This document shows positions 1 to 11,700 of a DNA stretch of 64,000 nucleotides, piece by piece. Source of the stretch: Galaxea fascicularis (taxonomy: Eukaryota; Cnidaria; Anthozoa; Scleractinia; Euphylliidae); assembly GCA_948470475.1 (NCBI GenBank), contig OX419339.1:1205001-1269000 (forward strand). The letters run 5' to 3'. Position 1 is the first letter of the stretch, and each line of letters starts with the position of its first letter. The notes below the pieces were generated by a model, which did not search any database, was not told where the DNA came from, and saw only the letters and a list, made by a program, of their open reading frames with translations. A program made the position numbers and the translations under genes.

Positions 1-408
1 GATTAAACGAAATTCAAGAAACAATAAGAAAAAAACGCTGGCTTTAAAGTCTTCTTCAGCGGACACAGAAGAGTGGAAATTGCGCAAAAAGGCTTCGCAG
101 AATGAAAGCTGCAGGAGAAGGGTCAGTTTTCACACCTACGTTTCCGTGATGTACAAACTGAAAAGGTCATGACAAGAGGCGTTAAAGTTGTAAAATTGAA
201 GTTTTCACGTTATTTTGCATGGACTTCGATGCAAGATTTTAGAAGATAAGAATATGCCATCCCTGCGGCATGAACCTGCGAGCTGACAGTCTTGTTTGAC
301 ACAGTCGCGACATACTCTTGTCGTCTCACTTTCGTTCGTAACTCACAGCTTCGCCGCCAGAGAAGATCACCTGCTCGCACGCTACCCCAACAAGTTTTTA
401 CGGGGGAG

Positions 409-690
409 CAGGGTCGACGCAGTGGTGAGAGTGCTCGCCTCTCACCAACGTGTCCCGGGTTCGATTCCCAGACTCGACGTCATAAGTAGGCTGAGTTTGT
501 TGGTTCTCTACTCTGCTACGAGAGGTTTTTCTCTGGGTACAAAAACCAACATCTGCTTTGATTTGAGTTAGAGTTAATTTGATTTATAGTCTGCCCAATT
601 AGTAGAGCCCCTGTGCTCGGCTAGAAAGATTTGAGACTTAAATATTTAGTAATGATGATGATGATGATTATTATTATTATTATCGTTATC
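409..690 (+). mobile_element. tRNA-derived SINE with trinucleotide tail
   Basis: The head resembles a tRNA gene: a box A-like stretch at about 419-434 (CAGTGGTGAGAGTGC) and a canonical box B at 457-469 (GGGTTCGATTCCC). These are internal RNA polymerase III promoter elements. A non-tRNA body follows, containing a near-palindromic TGTTGGTT...AACCAACA pair, and the copy ends in (GAT)n/(ATT)n at about 649-682, as expected for a retroposed SINE. It lies in the 3' part of the kinesin gene, in an intron or beyond. Exact ends are uncertain. Confidence 0.65.
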
Positions 691-770
691 TTACACAACG
701 CACGTTTTTCACTCAAACCGGATCAGAACTTGACGAAAAGAATAATGAAAGATCTGCCCGCTTAATTTAC

Positions 771-2756
771 CTGAATGAGGAAGTGCCTGTTTATGAACTT
801 GCCGCGATCCCACATCCACACATTGTTGTTGAGTAAGTTCTTCATTTTCACCATTACTCTGCAAACAAACAACATAGCAAATGGAAAGGAAATTAAAGGT
901 TCCTTAACCAATTACATGAGACAAAGGTTATGAGGCTGATTTATCCCATATATTCCAAAGCGATCCTTGACTTATGTTTCTCATGTCTCGCGAAACGGGA
1001 CAAGGGAAATGAGTTCTTAGACGCTTTTAGCGGTTTCTAAGAATAGCCCGAGGGTCACCGTGATCGTCAAGGAAATAAGTGATACGAAAGAGCGGATCTG
1101 TTTGAAAGTCCTTCAGACAAAAGTCACGTTTGATGGAAACCTTATTGTGAACTGCAAGCTCATTTGACCTCCAATGACCTATACACCAGTAAAAGTTACA
1201 TGGAAGAATTCCTGTCACTGCAGTAGCTTAGACTACATGTATACTACTAGGTCTACATGACCTACTCATGGTGAAGAAAGCATTCTATCTCCCTGTGCTC
1301 TGCACTAATACAAAAACAACAGATCTATTAGTACTGATCTTCACTAACTCTCTGACTGTAGTGATGGTAACTACACATTCTAACACATAACAAGAGCACC
1401 AATTATTTAAGATATTTTCACTAAGCTAACAAGTTAGAGAGAGTGAAAAGACAGTGAAACAGCCCAAACTGTAAGACAGTTAATTAGATTTGATGAATCG
1501 AGACCCGTGTGTTATTTCTTTTGTTGACTTGTATGTTGTGCACTTGTGATTTTTCTTTTTCTTACTCAGTCATAAACTCCTATGGCTTCACAACAACAAC
1601 AACAACAACAACAATTACAACAATAACAATAGCCAGTTCAAGGACCTCAAATATTTGGAGAGAGCGGGAACTGGTAAGGAGCTTAAAGTACACCGATATT
1701 GTGACTTATAAATATACTTTTATCCTGGTTATTTGCTTCTATGGGTAGAAGTACATGTAAGTTTATGTAAGGGGTACAACTGAATTTCAGGGGGTGGCAG
1801 AGTGAATATGGTGGTACAGTAAGATCGATGATGGTTTATTGTTCTGACGTTAAGTAAGTAATTTTATTTATCCACATATCGCATATGAACTAGCCAGGGC
1901 TCGTTTAAATGCAAATGTGCCGAAGACCAGCAACACTAGGGGTGGTCACAGCCAGGGTTCTTTACGTCCCTAGTGGTTCTTTAACGTCCCACAAAATCAA
2001 TTGTGAAGAGTTGTGAGAGGGACCTCCGGTTTATCGTCCTTATCCGAGAAGACTAGAAAGTCTAACCATTTGCAGATGTCACTGCAAGGGTAGCACTTTC
2101 TCGTCAGATATCCGAGTGTTGGTCCGGCTGGGGCTTGAACCCACGACCTCCCGCACGGTAGTACGGCACCCTACCGACTGAGCCGACGTTCTGACCTTGT
2201 TGTTGGTTCGAATGCCTGCTACAGCATTTTTTCTTACTGCGAAGTACAGTTTCAGTTTTTCAAAGGCTGAAAAATTTTAATTCAGGGCACTTGAACACGG
2301 AATTGTTACCGGTTCGCAGAAATTATCTTTTATTGTTCTTGCTCGCCACAAATAATTCTGAGAGTCTGTCTGTTTTGAAGTGAACTCAATTTGTTCCGGG
2401 CCCAGTTTTTCAAAAGCCAGTGGACAGTAATCCACGATGAAAAGTTAACTGAGATTTCCTTTTTGCTCATTCAAAATGTTCTTATCCAAGACCGAAAGAA
2501 AAAAAGTCTCAGAGAAAGTTCTGGTGGTTAGCAATCAAACTGCAAAAGAAAACTATTTACATGCAAGCCAACTGAGGCTTTGAACAAATTGGTCCTGAGG
2601 GAGTGGCTGACTGGGCTTTCAAGTTTTCAGCTTATTTACTATGTGAGTATTACCACTTAACTGACAATCTGGGTATCTCTCTTTAACACCTACTTTGTTT
2701 CTGCGTTTCCTCCTTCCCCGTGAGCTGCTCCAGAAATAAGAATCACCTCAAAGTTC
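771..2756 (-). CDS. Kinesin exons 20-21: start of the post-FHA region
   Basis: Exon 20 (2694-2756) encodes [20 protein letters not shown] and exon 21 (771-858) encodes [18 protein letters not shown] plus [11 protein letters not shown]. Both match the beta-rich segment after the FHA domain in KIF28/KIF1-type kinesins. Exon 19 supplies two bases (AA) to exon 20, and exon 20 supplies AA to exon 21, so the codons join as AAG and AAA (lysine). Exon 21 ends in phase 0 at a consensus donor (CAG|GTAAAT). No further exon is recognisable in 1-770, so the next one is probably off the window. Confidence 0.82.
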
Positions 2757-5700
2757 CTGAAGAAAAAAAGAACCTTGATGTATTTGTACCTCCATGCACA
2801 GTTATTAAATAAGAAATAATAGGCCATATTCGTATTCTCGGTATTGAACTGGATCTAGCATGAAGTGGAGGCTCTTGCGGGGGAATACATTTACTTATGA
2901 AAAGATTCCCCCGCAAGAGCCTCCACTTCATGCTAGATCCAGTTCAATACCGAGAATACCGCGAATATGGCCTATTGTAACTAATTTTGAAAGAAAGTTT
3001 TCATTACATAGTACCATATCTCTTTCTGAGGGAATTCAAATCTTCTAACCACTCCTACAACCAGCCCTTTCCACTGCAGTAGGAGCATAGAGTGCCAACA
3101 GTCACATCATTGACGTACAGGGGCCAACAGCCACATGACTGGAGCATAGGGGGCCAACAGTCACATGACTGAAGCATAGGGGGGGAGCAACAGTCACATG
3201 ACTGGAGTGTAGGGGACAAACAGCCTCATGACTGAAGCATTGGGGGGGGGAGGCATGACTTTTGGACTCCATAACCAGCTGAGGCTTTTCCACGGACAGC
3301 TAAACCCATTCCCTTGCATCCACCCAACCAGTACATGTACAGCAGTACAAACCATGACACCCCAATGATGTCCCCCCCCTTTTTATGTCCCCCTCACGTT
3401 CTATATCTGAACTGAAGCAGATTTTTGTCTACGGGGCTGGGACTTCAGCTTAGCAGTGTTTTGCTCTTACCAACCAACCTAACCAGCTCAGCATTTGCTA
3501 ATCCATTCATTACCCAACCATGATTTCTTACAACTTCTACTTATGAGGTAGAAGTTGTAATGAATCTCATTGAAAACACTTGGCTAGTAACTTACTTATG
3601 TTTGTTGAGTTCTTCACTGATGGCATTCACCTCGCTGACCTTGGGAAGTAATTCTAGTACATGTTCCTGGACTCTCACCTGGTCTATGTATTTCAACAAA
3701 GACAACAATCCAAATAATTATAGAGACAATACTGACCTAATGGACTGATCCTTAACTGAGCTAACACAGGAAGGCATCTAAATATGGTAAATTTGAAGCT
3801 CACCTATAAACTGTGGTTGAAAGGTGAAATGTGAATGTGTTGAAAGTGTAGTACAACTTTGTATCAAGAAGTTTTGATATAATTTGTTTAAGAGAAGACA
3901 AATGTTGTACCCAAAGCTCTCTGCATGCAATGGAGTTAATGAGGCAACACTGATTTGGCCCAAGGCTGCAATCAATAATATTTTATTGTTTGTAGTGTCT
4001 ATGGTATTTCATGGAAAGAAAAAGGTTATAATTTGCTGAATAAAATGAAACATATGTCAGAGGAAATGAAAGATATTTGACTGCCAATCAAATAAGCATC
4101 ACTTATAATCATAAAATCCTTTGGTCGAGGGTTATGGCTTTCCTTGAGTCTGTTGGGTAAAGTCTGATTAACACACCTTTGGAAAGCCCTGACCCAAAAC
4201 CTGTGGCAAAACCCTTGGCTTGAGCTATCTCCTTCTGAGCAAATTCCCAGTCCACCTCATCCGGAGTTCCCTCAGCTTTCTCGGTGTTGTTTGGATTGAT
4301 TAGAATATACATGTGGTTGGAGCCTATAAAACAAGAAAGCACCATAATACAAACAATAAACTATACTACAAAGATTTAACTGACACTGCGCTAATCGACT
4401 GTTACACCGTCATTATAATTGCATTCACTGCCACCATTTCCAATAGAATCACCACTATTGTTGTCATCATTGATCTCCATTATTATCAACACCAGAACCA
4501 ACGACAACACCATTATTAACATCATCATTATCATAACCACTGCTATCATCTGGTGAACATTTAACATAATACCACCCTCGCTATAACTCCCACCACAACC
4601 ACAAACACCACCATCATTGGTTTGACTATTAATGTACTTTCTGGCACTGGACAACCTGGCCATTCACAGGTCAATATGTCACCAACCCATGCCAATACCG
4701 GTACTCCTTTTTGAAAACATACAAAACACATAGTTGACTCCCTGTTCCTCTAATCTCTAGCATTTTGGGGTCTATGAGAAAAAGCTGAACAACTGGACAG
4801 GTTCTAAATCTGGGTGTGATTATTGTAGCTTAGACATCATAAGCACTGTTTATAGTTTGAATCTATAATCACTTATAGAGCTCAATAACCATACATTATC
4901 TTACCAAATAAGATTCTGTCATAATGTTTCAGCACACGCTCCCCAGTCAGTGGCATCCCATTCACCTTTGTTTTTGCACCAGGAGAGGCAGGCTCAATAG
5001 TGATTTCACCATTGCTTGACTTGATCAATGCATGCTGCTTAAGAATGCTGCAAACAACAGAGAAAACAGACAGATTGCAACAGCTTGAAATAACCATAGA
5101 GTTGCAGAGTTTACGATGTCTAACAGTTTTTAAGAATTATTAAATACAACCAACAAAGAGCATCAATGGTACAGTGTGCAAACCACCTGAGGAATCCATC
5201 TATATAATCATGTACTGGACTCACATCCCACTCTGGTAACAGATGATGGGCAGGAAGAGAGGAAACGCTTGCAGTTGGTTCATACCAAGGAGATGATATA
5301 CAGATAGTGTTCATATCAAAGAAAACAAACGGCCGTTTTGACCGTTGGACCGCCTTTATGCTTAGAGTGTAGGTCAAGTCGATCGTATATTAATTTTAAG
5401 TGGACACTTCTGTCCAAGACACTTTTAGTAGCGTGATACGTGACGATCAACTTGTTATGTAATTTGGCCACCGTCTTACAAATAGACTAAATCGCAATAA
5501 TTAAGGCCTGATTTAATCAGTTTCACCTTGGATCGGTTCGATAGATTTGTCTTCGATTTAATTTATGAAAGAATTGCTTTACGGTTCAGTGTCTGTCCAT
5601 TTCATCTCTGGTCTCTGGGAAAAAGTCCTTTCTTTTCTGAACCAGTGCGTGAGCAGAATGGTTATAAAAAGCAAATTTTCACCTCATTATTTATTCATAG

Positions 5701-8700
5701 AGATCTTGGCCGAAAGGTACGTCTATCCCCTAACGATCAGGAAGTCCCGGGTTCAATCCCTGGCAACGGCAACCATCTTCGGTTTTTCTTTTTTCTTTTT
5801 CTTTTTGTTCTGGCTTTTTTTTAAGTATTAGTTTGACTAATCATTGAGCTTTAGAGCGATTTTTCAATTTTACATGGAGATTTAATGGGTATTTTGTAGA
5901 AACAGCCGAAACACCAAATGACCGGCCTTTCGATTTGTTTGATAAGTACGGGAAATCAACGATTTAATCACATCCAGGTTATGATTTTTTCATCAAGATG
6001 TGTTGTGCGATTCCCTAGACTTTATTTTTCTTAAAATCAAGCTGCATTTTACACAGGCCATACGAAGCGCTCTGTGGCTGTCGGCTTTGCGTGACTATCA
6101 ACTTGTTACGTGACACAAAATATTGCACCATCATTTCAGATCATTTCAAGTACTCGGTTCGGGTGTAAATTCTCAAAGAAGATTTGGCCGTTGTGTTACA
6201 GATCAACTACATGACAATCACAAAGGCCCGATATAATTCATTTTAAGTCCGTGGATAGGTTCCACAGATTTTTTTTTGATATGAAAGAATTACTTTGCGG
6301 TTCAATGTTGTGGTTCATGTTGTTTACAGCTGAAGTTGAAAGGCAACAAAGGTCTTGGGAATCGTTTAGCATATCCTTATGACAATATCGTAGTTTAGAT
6401 CAGATAAATTCTTCGATTTTCTGGAATTTGTCAATACCCTTTCTCGAGTAAACACAAAGGATATTTGTTTGCATGACAAACCGGATGCGTGACTGCCATG
6501 CCTTATGTACTGTAAAATTAACAAATTCAGTTGCCTGATGTCTGAGTGGCGTAAGTGATAAGCGCACAATGTGAACTTTTGATCTGAGATCCCGAGGTCA
6601 CGCGATCGATTCTCAGTGCAGGTGTAAAAAAATTCTTGCAGCTCCGGCTGAGAGGTACCCGGGCCTCACGACGGACACGACAAATAAAAACAAGAAATTC
6701 TCAGAATTTTCAAGCGGCTGTTTTTGCCATTTGGACCGCCTTTATCCATAGGATGTAGTTTAGGGCGGTTGTAATTTAAAATTTTGAGTAAACAGTTCTG
6801 TCCAAGACACTTTTAGTAGCGTGATGCGCGACGATTAACTTGTTACGCAATTCGGCCAATGTCGTACAAATAGACTAAATCGCAATCATTAAGGCCTGAT
6901 ATAATCAGTTTCAGCTTGGATTGGTTCGATAAATCTGTGTTCGATTTAATTTATGAAAAAATTGCTTTACGGTTCGGTGTCTGTCAATTTCATTTCTGAT
7001 CTCTGGGCAAAAGTCCTACTTTTTCTGAACCAGTTCGTGAGCAGAATGGTTATAAAATTTAAATTTTCACCTCATTACTTATTCATAGTGGACTTGGCCG
7101 AAAGGTACGTCTATCCCCTACCGATCAGGAAGTCCCGGGTTCAACTCCTAGCAACGGCAACCCTCTTTGGTTTTTCTTTTTTCTTTTTCTTTTTGTTCTG
7201 CTGTTTTTTTTAAAGTATTAGTTTGACTAATCGTTGAGCTTTAGAGCGATTTTTCAATTTTAAATGGAGATTCAATGGGTATTTAGTAGAAAAAAACAGC
7301 CGAAACACCAAGACCGGCCTTTCGATTTCTTTGATAAGTCGGGGAAATCGGCGATTTAATCACATCCAGGTTATGATGTTTTCATCAAGATGTGTTGAAC
7401 GATTCCCTAGACGTTTATATTTTTCTTAAAATCAAGCTGCATTTTACGCAGGCCATACGACGCACTCTGTGGCTGTCAGCTTTGCATGACTATCAACTTG
7501 TTACGTGACACGAATATTGCACCATCATATCAGATCATTTCAAGTACTCGGTTCAGGTGTAATTCTCGAAGAGGATTTGGCCGTTGTGTTACAGATCAAC
7601 TACATGACAATCACAAAGGCCCGATATAATTCATTTTAAGTCCGTGGATAGGTTCCATAGAATTTTTTTTTTGATATGAAAGAATTACTTTGCAGTTCGG
7701 TGTTTGCCCGAACTTCTGGGGAATTTCCCCGCTAACCAGATTCAGAGGTAAATATTGCATCATCGTTTCAAGTGCGTGGTTGGTGTTGTTTACAGCTGAA
7801 GTAGTTGAAAGGCAACAAAGGTCTTGGGAATCGTTTAGCATATCCTTATGACAATATGGTAGTTTAGATCAGATAAATTCTTCGATTTTCTGGAATTTGT
7901 CGATACCCTTTCTCGAGTAAACACAAAGAATATTTGTTTGCGTGACAAACCGGATGCGTGAGTGCCATGCCTTATGTACTGTAAAATACACATGTGAAGT
8001 CGACCGATGTCTGAGTGGCGCAAGTGATAAGCGCACGCTGTGAACTTTTGATTTGAGATTCCAAGGTCGCGGGTTCGAATCTCAGTGGAGGTAGTACAAA
8101 ATAAAAATTATTGCAGCTCTAGCCGAGCGGGGCACGGGCCTCACGACGGACACGACAAATAAAAAAAAACAAGAAATTCTCAGAATTTTCAAGCGGCCGT
8201 TTTGCCATTTGGACCGCTTTTATCCTTAGGATGTAGTTTAGGTCGGTGGTAATTTAAAATTTTGTGTAAACAATTCTGTCCAAGACGCTTTTAGTAGCGT
8301 GATGCGCGACGATTAACTTGTTACGCAATTCGGCCAATGTCTTCCAAATAGACTAAATCGCAATCATTAAGGCCTGATTTAGTCAGTTTCACCTTAGATC
8401 GATTCGATAGATCTGTCTTCGATTTAATTTATGAAAGAATTACTTTACGGTTCGGTGTCTGTCCATTTCATCTGTGGACTCTAGGAAAAAGTCCTATCTT
8501 TTCTGAACAAGTGCGTGAGCAGAATGGTTATAAAAAGTAAATTTTCACCTCATTAGTTATTCATAGAGGGCTTGGCCGAAAGGTACGGCTATCCCCTAAC
8601 GATCAGGAAGCCCCAGGTTCAATCCCTGGCAACGGCAACCTCCTTTGGTTTTTCATTTTTCTTTTTCTTTTTGTTCTGTTTTTTTTTTAAGTATTAATTT

Positions 8701-11700
8701 GACTAATCGTTGAGCTTAAGGGCGATTTTTCAGTTTTACATGGAGATTCAATGGGTATTTAGTAGAAACAAACTGCCGAAACACCAAATGACCGGCCTTT
8801 CGATTTGTTTGATAAGTCGGGGAAATCGACGATTTAATAACAGCCAGGTTATGATGTTTTTATCAAGATGTGACAGTGTTGAACGATTCCCTAGACTTTT
8901 ATATTTTTCTTAAAATCAAGCTGCATTTTACGCAGGCCATACGACACGCTCTGTGGCTGTTGGCTTTGCGTGACTATGTTACGTGACACAAAATATTGCA
9001 CCATCATTTCAGGTCATTTCAAGTACTCGGCTCGGGTGTAATTTTTGAAGAGGATTTTGGCCATTGTGTTACAAATCAACTACATGACAATCACAAAGGC
9101 CCGATATAATCCACTTCAAGTCCGTGGATAGGTTCCATAGATTTTTTTTGATACGAAAGAATTACTTTGCTGTTCGGTGTTTGCTCAGTTTATATCTGGT
9201 CTCTGGGGAATTTCCCCGCTTAGCAGATTCAGAAGTAAAGATTGCATCATTATTCTCAAGTGCGTGGTTTGTGTTGTTTACAGCTGAAGTTGAAAGGCAA
9301 CAAAGGTCTTGGGAATCGATTACCGTATCCTAATGATAATATCGCAGTTTAGATGTGATAATTTCTTGGATTTTCTGGAATATGTCAATCCTTTCTCGAG
9401 TAAACACAAAGGATATTTGTTTGCGTGACAAACCGGATGCGTGTCTGCCACGCGTTAAGTACTGTAAAATTATACACTATTATTGCCTGATGTCTGAGTG
9501 GCGCAAGTGATAAGCGCGGAGGATGAACTTTTGATCTGAGATCCCGAGGTCGCGCGATCGAATCTCAGTGCAGGTGAAAAAAAATTTCTTGCAGCTCCGG
9601 CGGAGCGGGACCCGGGCCTCACGACGGACACGACAAATAAAAAAAAAAAAAATGGGTATTACTAGAAGCGGCACGTCGCTAAGCGACGGCCGCTTAAAAA
9701 AAAAAAAAAGGGTATTACTAGAAGCGGCACGTCGCTAAGCGACAGCCGCTTAAAAAAAAAGGGTATTACTAGAAGCGGCACGTCGCTAAGCGATGGCCGC
9801 TTAATAACTCTTACAGGAAGTCAGGTCCCTAAGGTTTATCCACATATCAAAATGAAATGTTCTAGATGTAGTGATATCCACACCCTGTGGTTTCAGCACC
9901 CACCTCAAACCACTGAAAGGGATATCAGGAGTTGGTTCAGCATCTTTCCTTCCTATCCTGGTCTCCTCTATAATGAAATTGCAAACAAAATGAGCAAATA
10001 CAACATGGATGCGAGTACATTTTTGTAACTTCAATTTTACCTACTTGTTAGGTCAACAATGTCTGACTAGGAAGAAAGTGCAGTTCAAATGGAACCATAA
10101 TTTTATGTCAAACTGATTTGCATTGCTGTAAGTCTTTGTAAACATGCATGCAAAGCAGTTTGTTAAGTCAAATCAGGAATAGACTCAGACCCCTCACTAG
10201 CTCGACTGTGTGACAAACCATGATCACTAAGCTTTTTTTGTAAGTTTTGGTTTTGGTTTTGGAATAGGTGTAAAGTTTTACACTGTATGTGCTTGGCCAC
10301 CTTGTTCAAGAAAATGCACAATCACTCTGGACAGCTGAGGATCTTCATTTAAGTTAATCAAGTGAGGAACTGTTTGCTTCTTTTTCTGTCTCTCATCCTG
10401 CCCACTGTCAGACACTTCACTGCGAGACATCTGAACCTGTTGAGACAAACAGTGAAAACTATCAGTAATGATTTTAACAACATTCAAGGTAGCACAAGGA
10501 ATTGTTTCAAGGCTCCTGACAAACAGTTAAACTACAATTCCAAGTGTGACCAAAATCATTGAAGGAAGGGCTTAGAGATAAGCTTCAATTAAATATTTGT
10601 TTGATTTGGGTGTGGCAAATCACCTCTGAAGTTACGTTGTTTAATAGTTGTAGTACTTCTAAAATATTCAACCTTCAATGATGGAGAGGAGTTTAACTTG
10701 TTGTGAAAAGGATAAGTGGCTATGAATGCTCTGAAGAGCACCAGCACCATAAACCAACACTGTAAATAGGGTTTCTTAGTGTGTAAGACAATAACAAGAT
10801 TCTACCTTTTCATCCCAGCTCATCATGTTCTGAGCATTCAACTCCATCTGTGCCAATAGTGCCTCCTTTTCTTCCCCTAAAAAATAAACAAATTAATTAA
10901 TTTTAGTAATACATATTTTTACATAAAATACATATTTGGCATTTACTTAAAATAACTAACATAAATATGCTGTAAATGTTCTTCTGCCATAACTTCATTC
11001 AACTGTGAACAACTGGCAGATGTCGATGCATATACAATGTATTACATTACACCATAGTACAGAAAGGCAGAAGGATAGTTTAACGAAGACAAATTAGAGC
11101 CACACAGACAGGGGTTGAAATGCTCTCAGAATTACTTTTTCACCTGTCTCTACCAAAATCCAACTTGAACAATAATTTTTAATATTTACTTTCAAATAAA
11201 CAACAAAACTTGACTGATGTTCATTATTGCTTGGAGGATGTATGGGCTGCGCTGGTGGATCTTTTTACTATTCCAGAATGCCAGAATGGTTTAATCTTTT
11301 ATGAACAATGTTTGCTCCACGTGATTGAACATTTTCTATGCATTTCAATTCTCAGCATGAGATTAATTTGTTTCTGCTTCTTTTACCAAACTCCTTGTGC
11401 ATTAACCTTTTAATCCCCATTATTATCAGCATTTATATTCCCCTTTCAATTCTCACATATTTCATATGTTACATGTTGGGAGAATTTGTAAAACTGTCAA
11501 CTTGGCTGATCCATTGTTATTATTTCCTGTATTCTCATGCCCTGTATGCTTGACAAACTGGTGACATGGCGAGGAGACCGTTAGATGATCACTATTGAGA
11601 TGTAAATGGTTAATAGAACATTGTTCCATCCTCCACCAACAACAATGGGCACCCATCTTTCCATTTCATACTGAACTTGAATGTTCTCGTATATTATTCC

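Larger units (their letters stand above)
5327..9653 (+). repeat. Tandem array of three ~1.4-1.5 kb units with tRNA-like modules
   Basis: Three long units lie head to tail in kinesin intron 16, starting near 5327, 6712 and 8193. Each start is marked by CGGC(C/T)GTTTT and GGACCGC(C/T)TTTAT. The same landmarks recur in order in each unit: TGTCCAAGAC(A/G)CTTTTAGTAGCG, then a tRNA-like module, a T-rich tract, TTTGATAAGT, GGCCATACGA, a second tRNA-like module, and CTCACGACGGACACGACAAATAAA. Landmark spacing is about 1384-1468 bp between units 1 and 2 and about 1480 bp between units 2 and 3; unit 1 is slightly shorter. None of the frames in it looks like a real protein. It could be a composite retroposon duplicated by unequal exchange, or a satellite seeded by a mobile element. 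Confidence 0.8.

Noticed and set aside
1027..1218. Minus-strand frame of 63 codons in kinesin intron 20
   Set aside because: It does not resemble any kinesin segment and exons 20 and 21 join in phase without it.
3075..3260. CRISPR-like array
   Set aside because: The units are imperfect direct minisatellite repeats without distinct spacers, in an animal intron.
4109..4176. Extension of kinesin exon 18 to the stop at 4109
   Set aside because: Splicing at CAAAG|GTGTGT (4177) joins in phase to exon 19 and gives GLSKDQVRVQE, matching the family; the read-through ends at once in a stop.
5703..9572. Functional tRNA genes in the intron array
   Set aside because: Box B is mutated in several copies and I cannot draw full acceptor and anticodon stems; they behave as repeat heads.
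9654..9802. Helitron 3' end
   Set aside because: There is a hairpin, but no CTRR terminus at the right distance, no A/T insertion signature and no 5' TC end.
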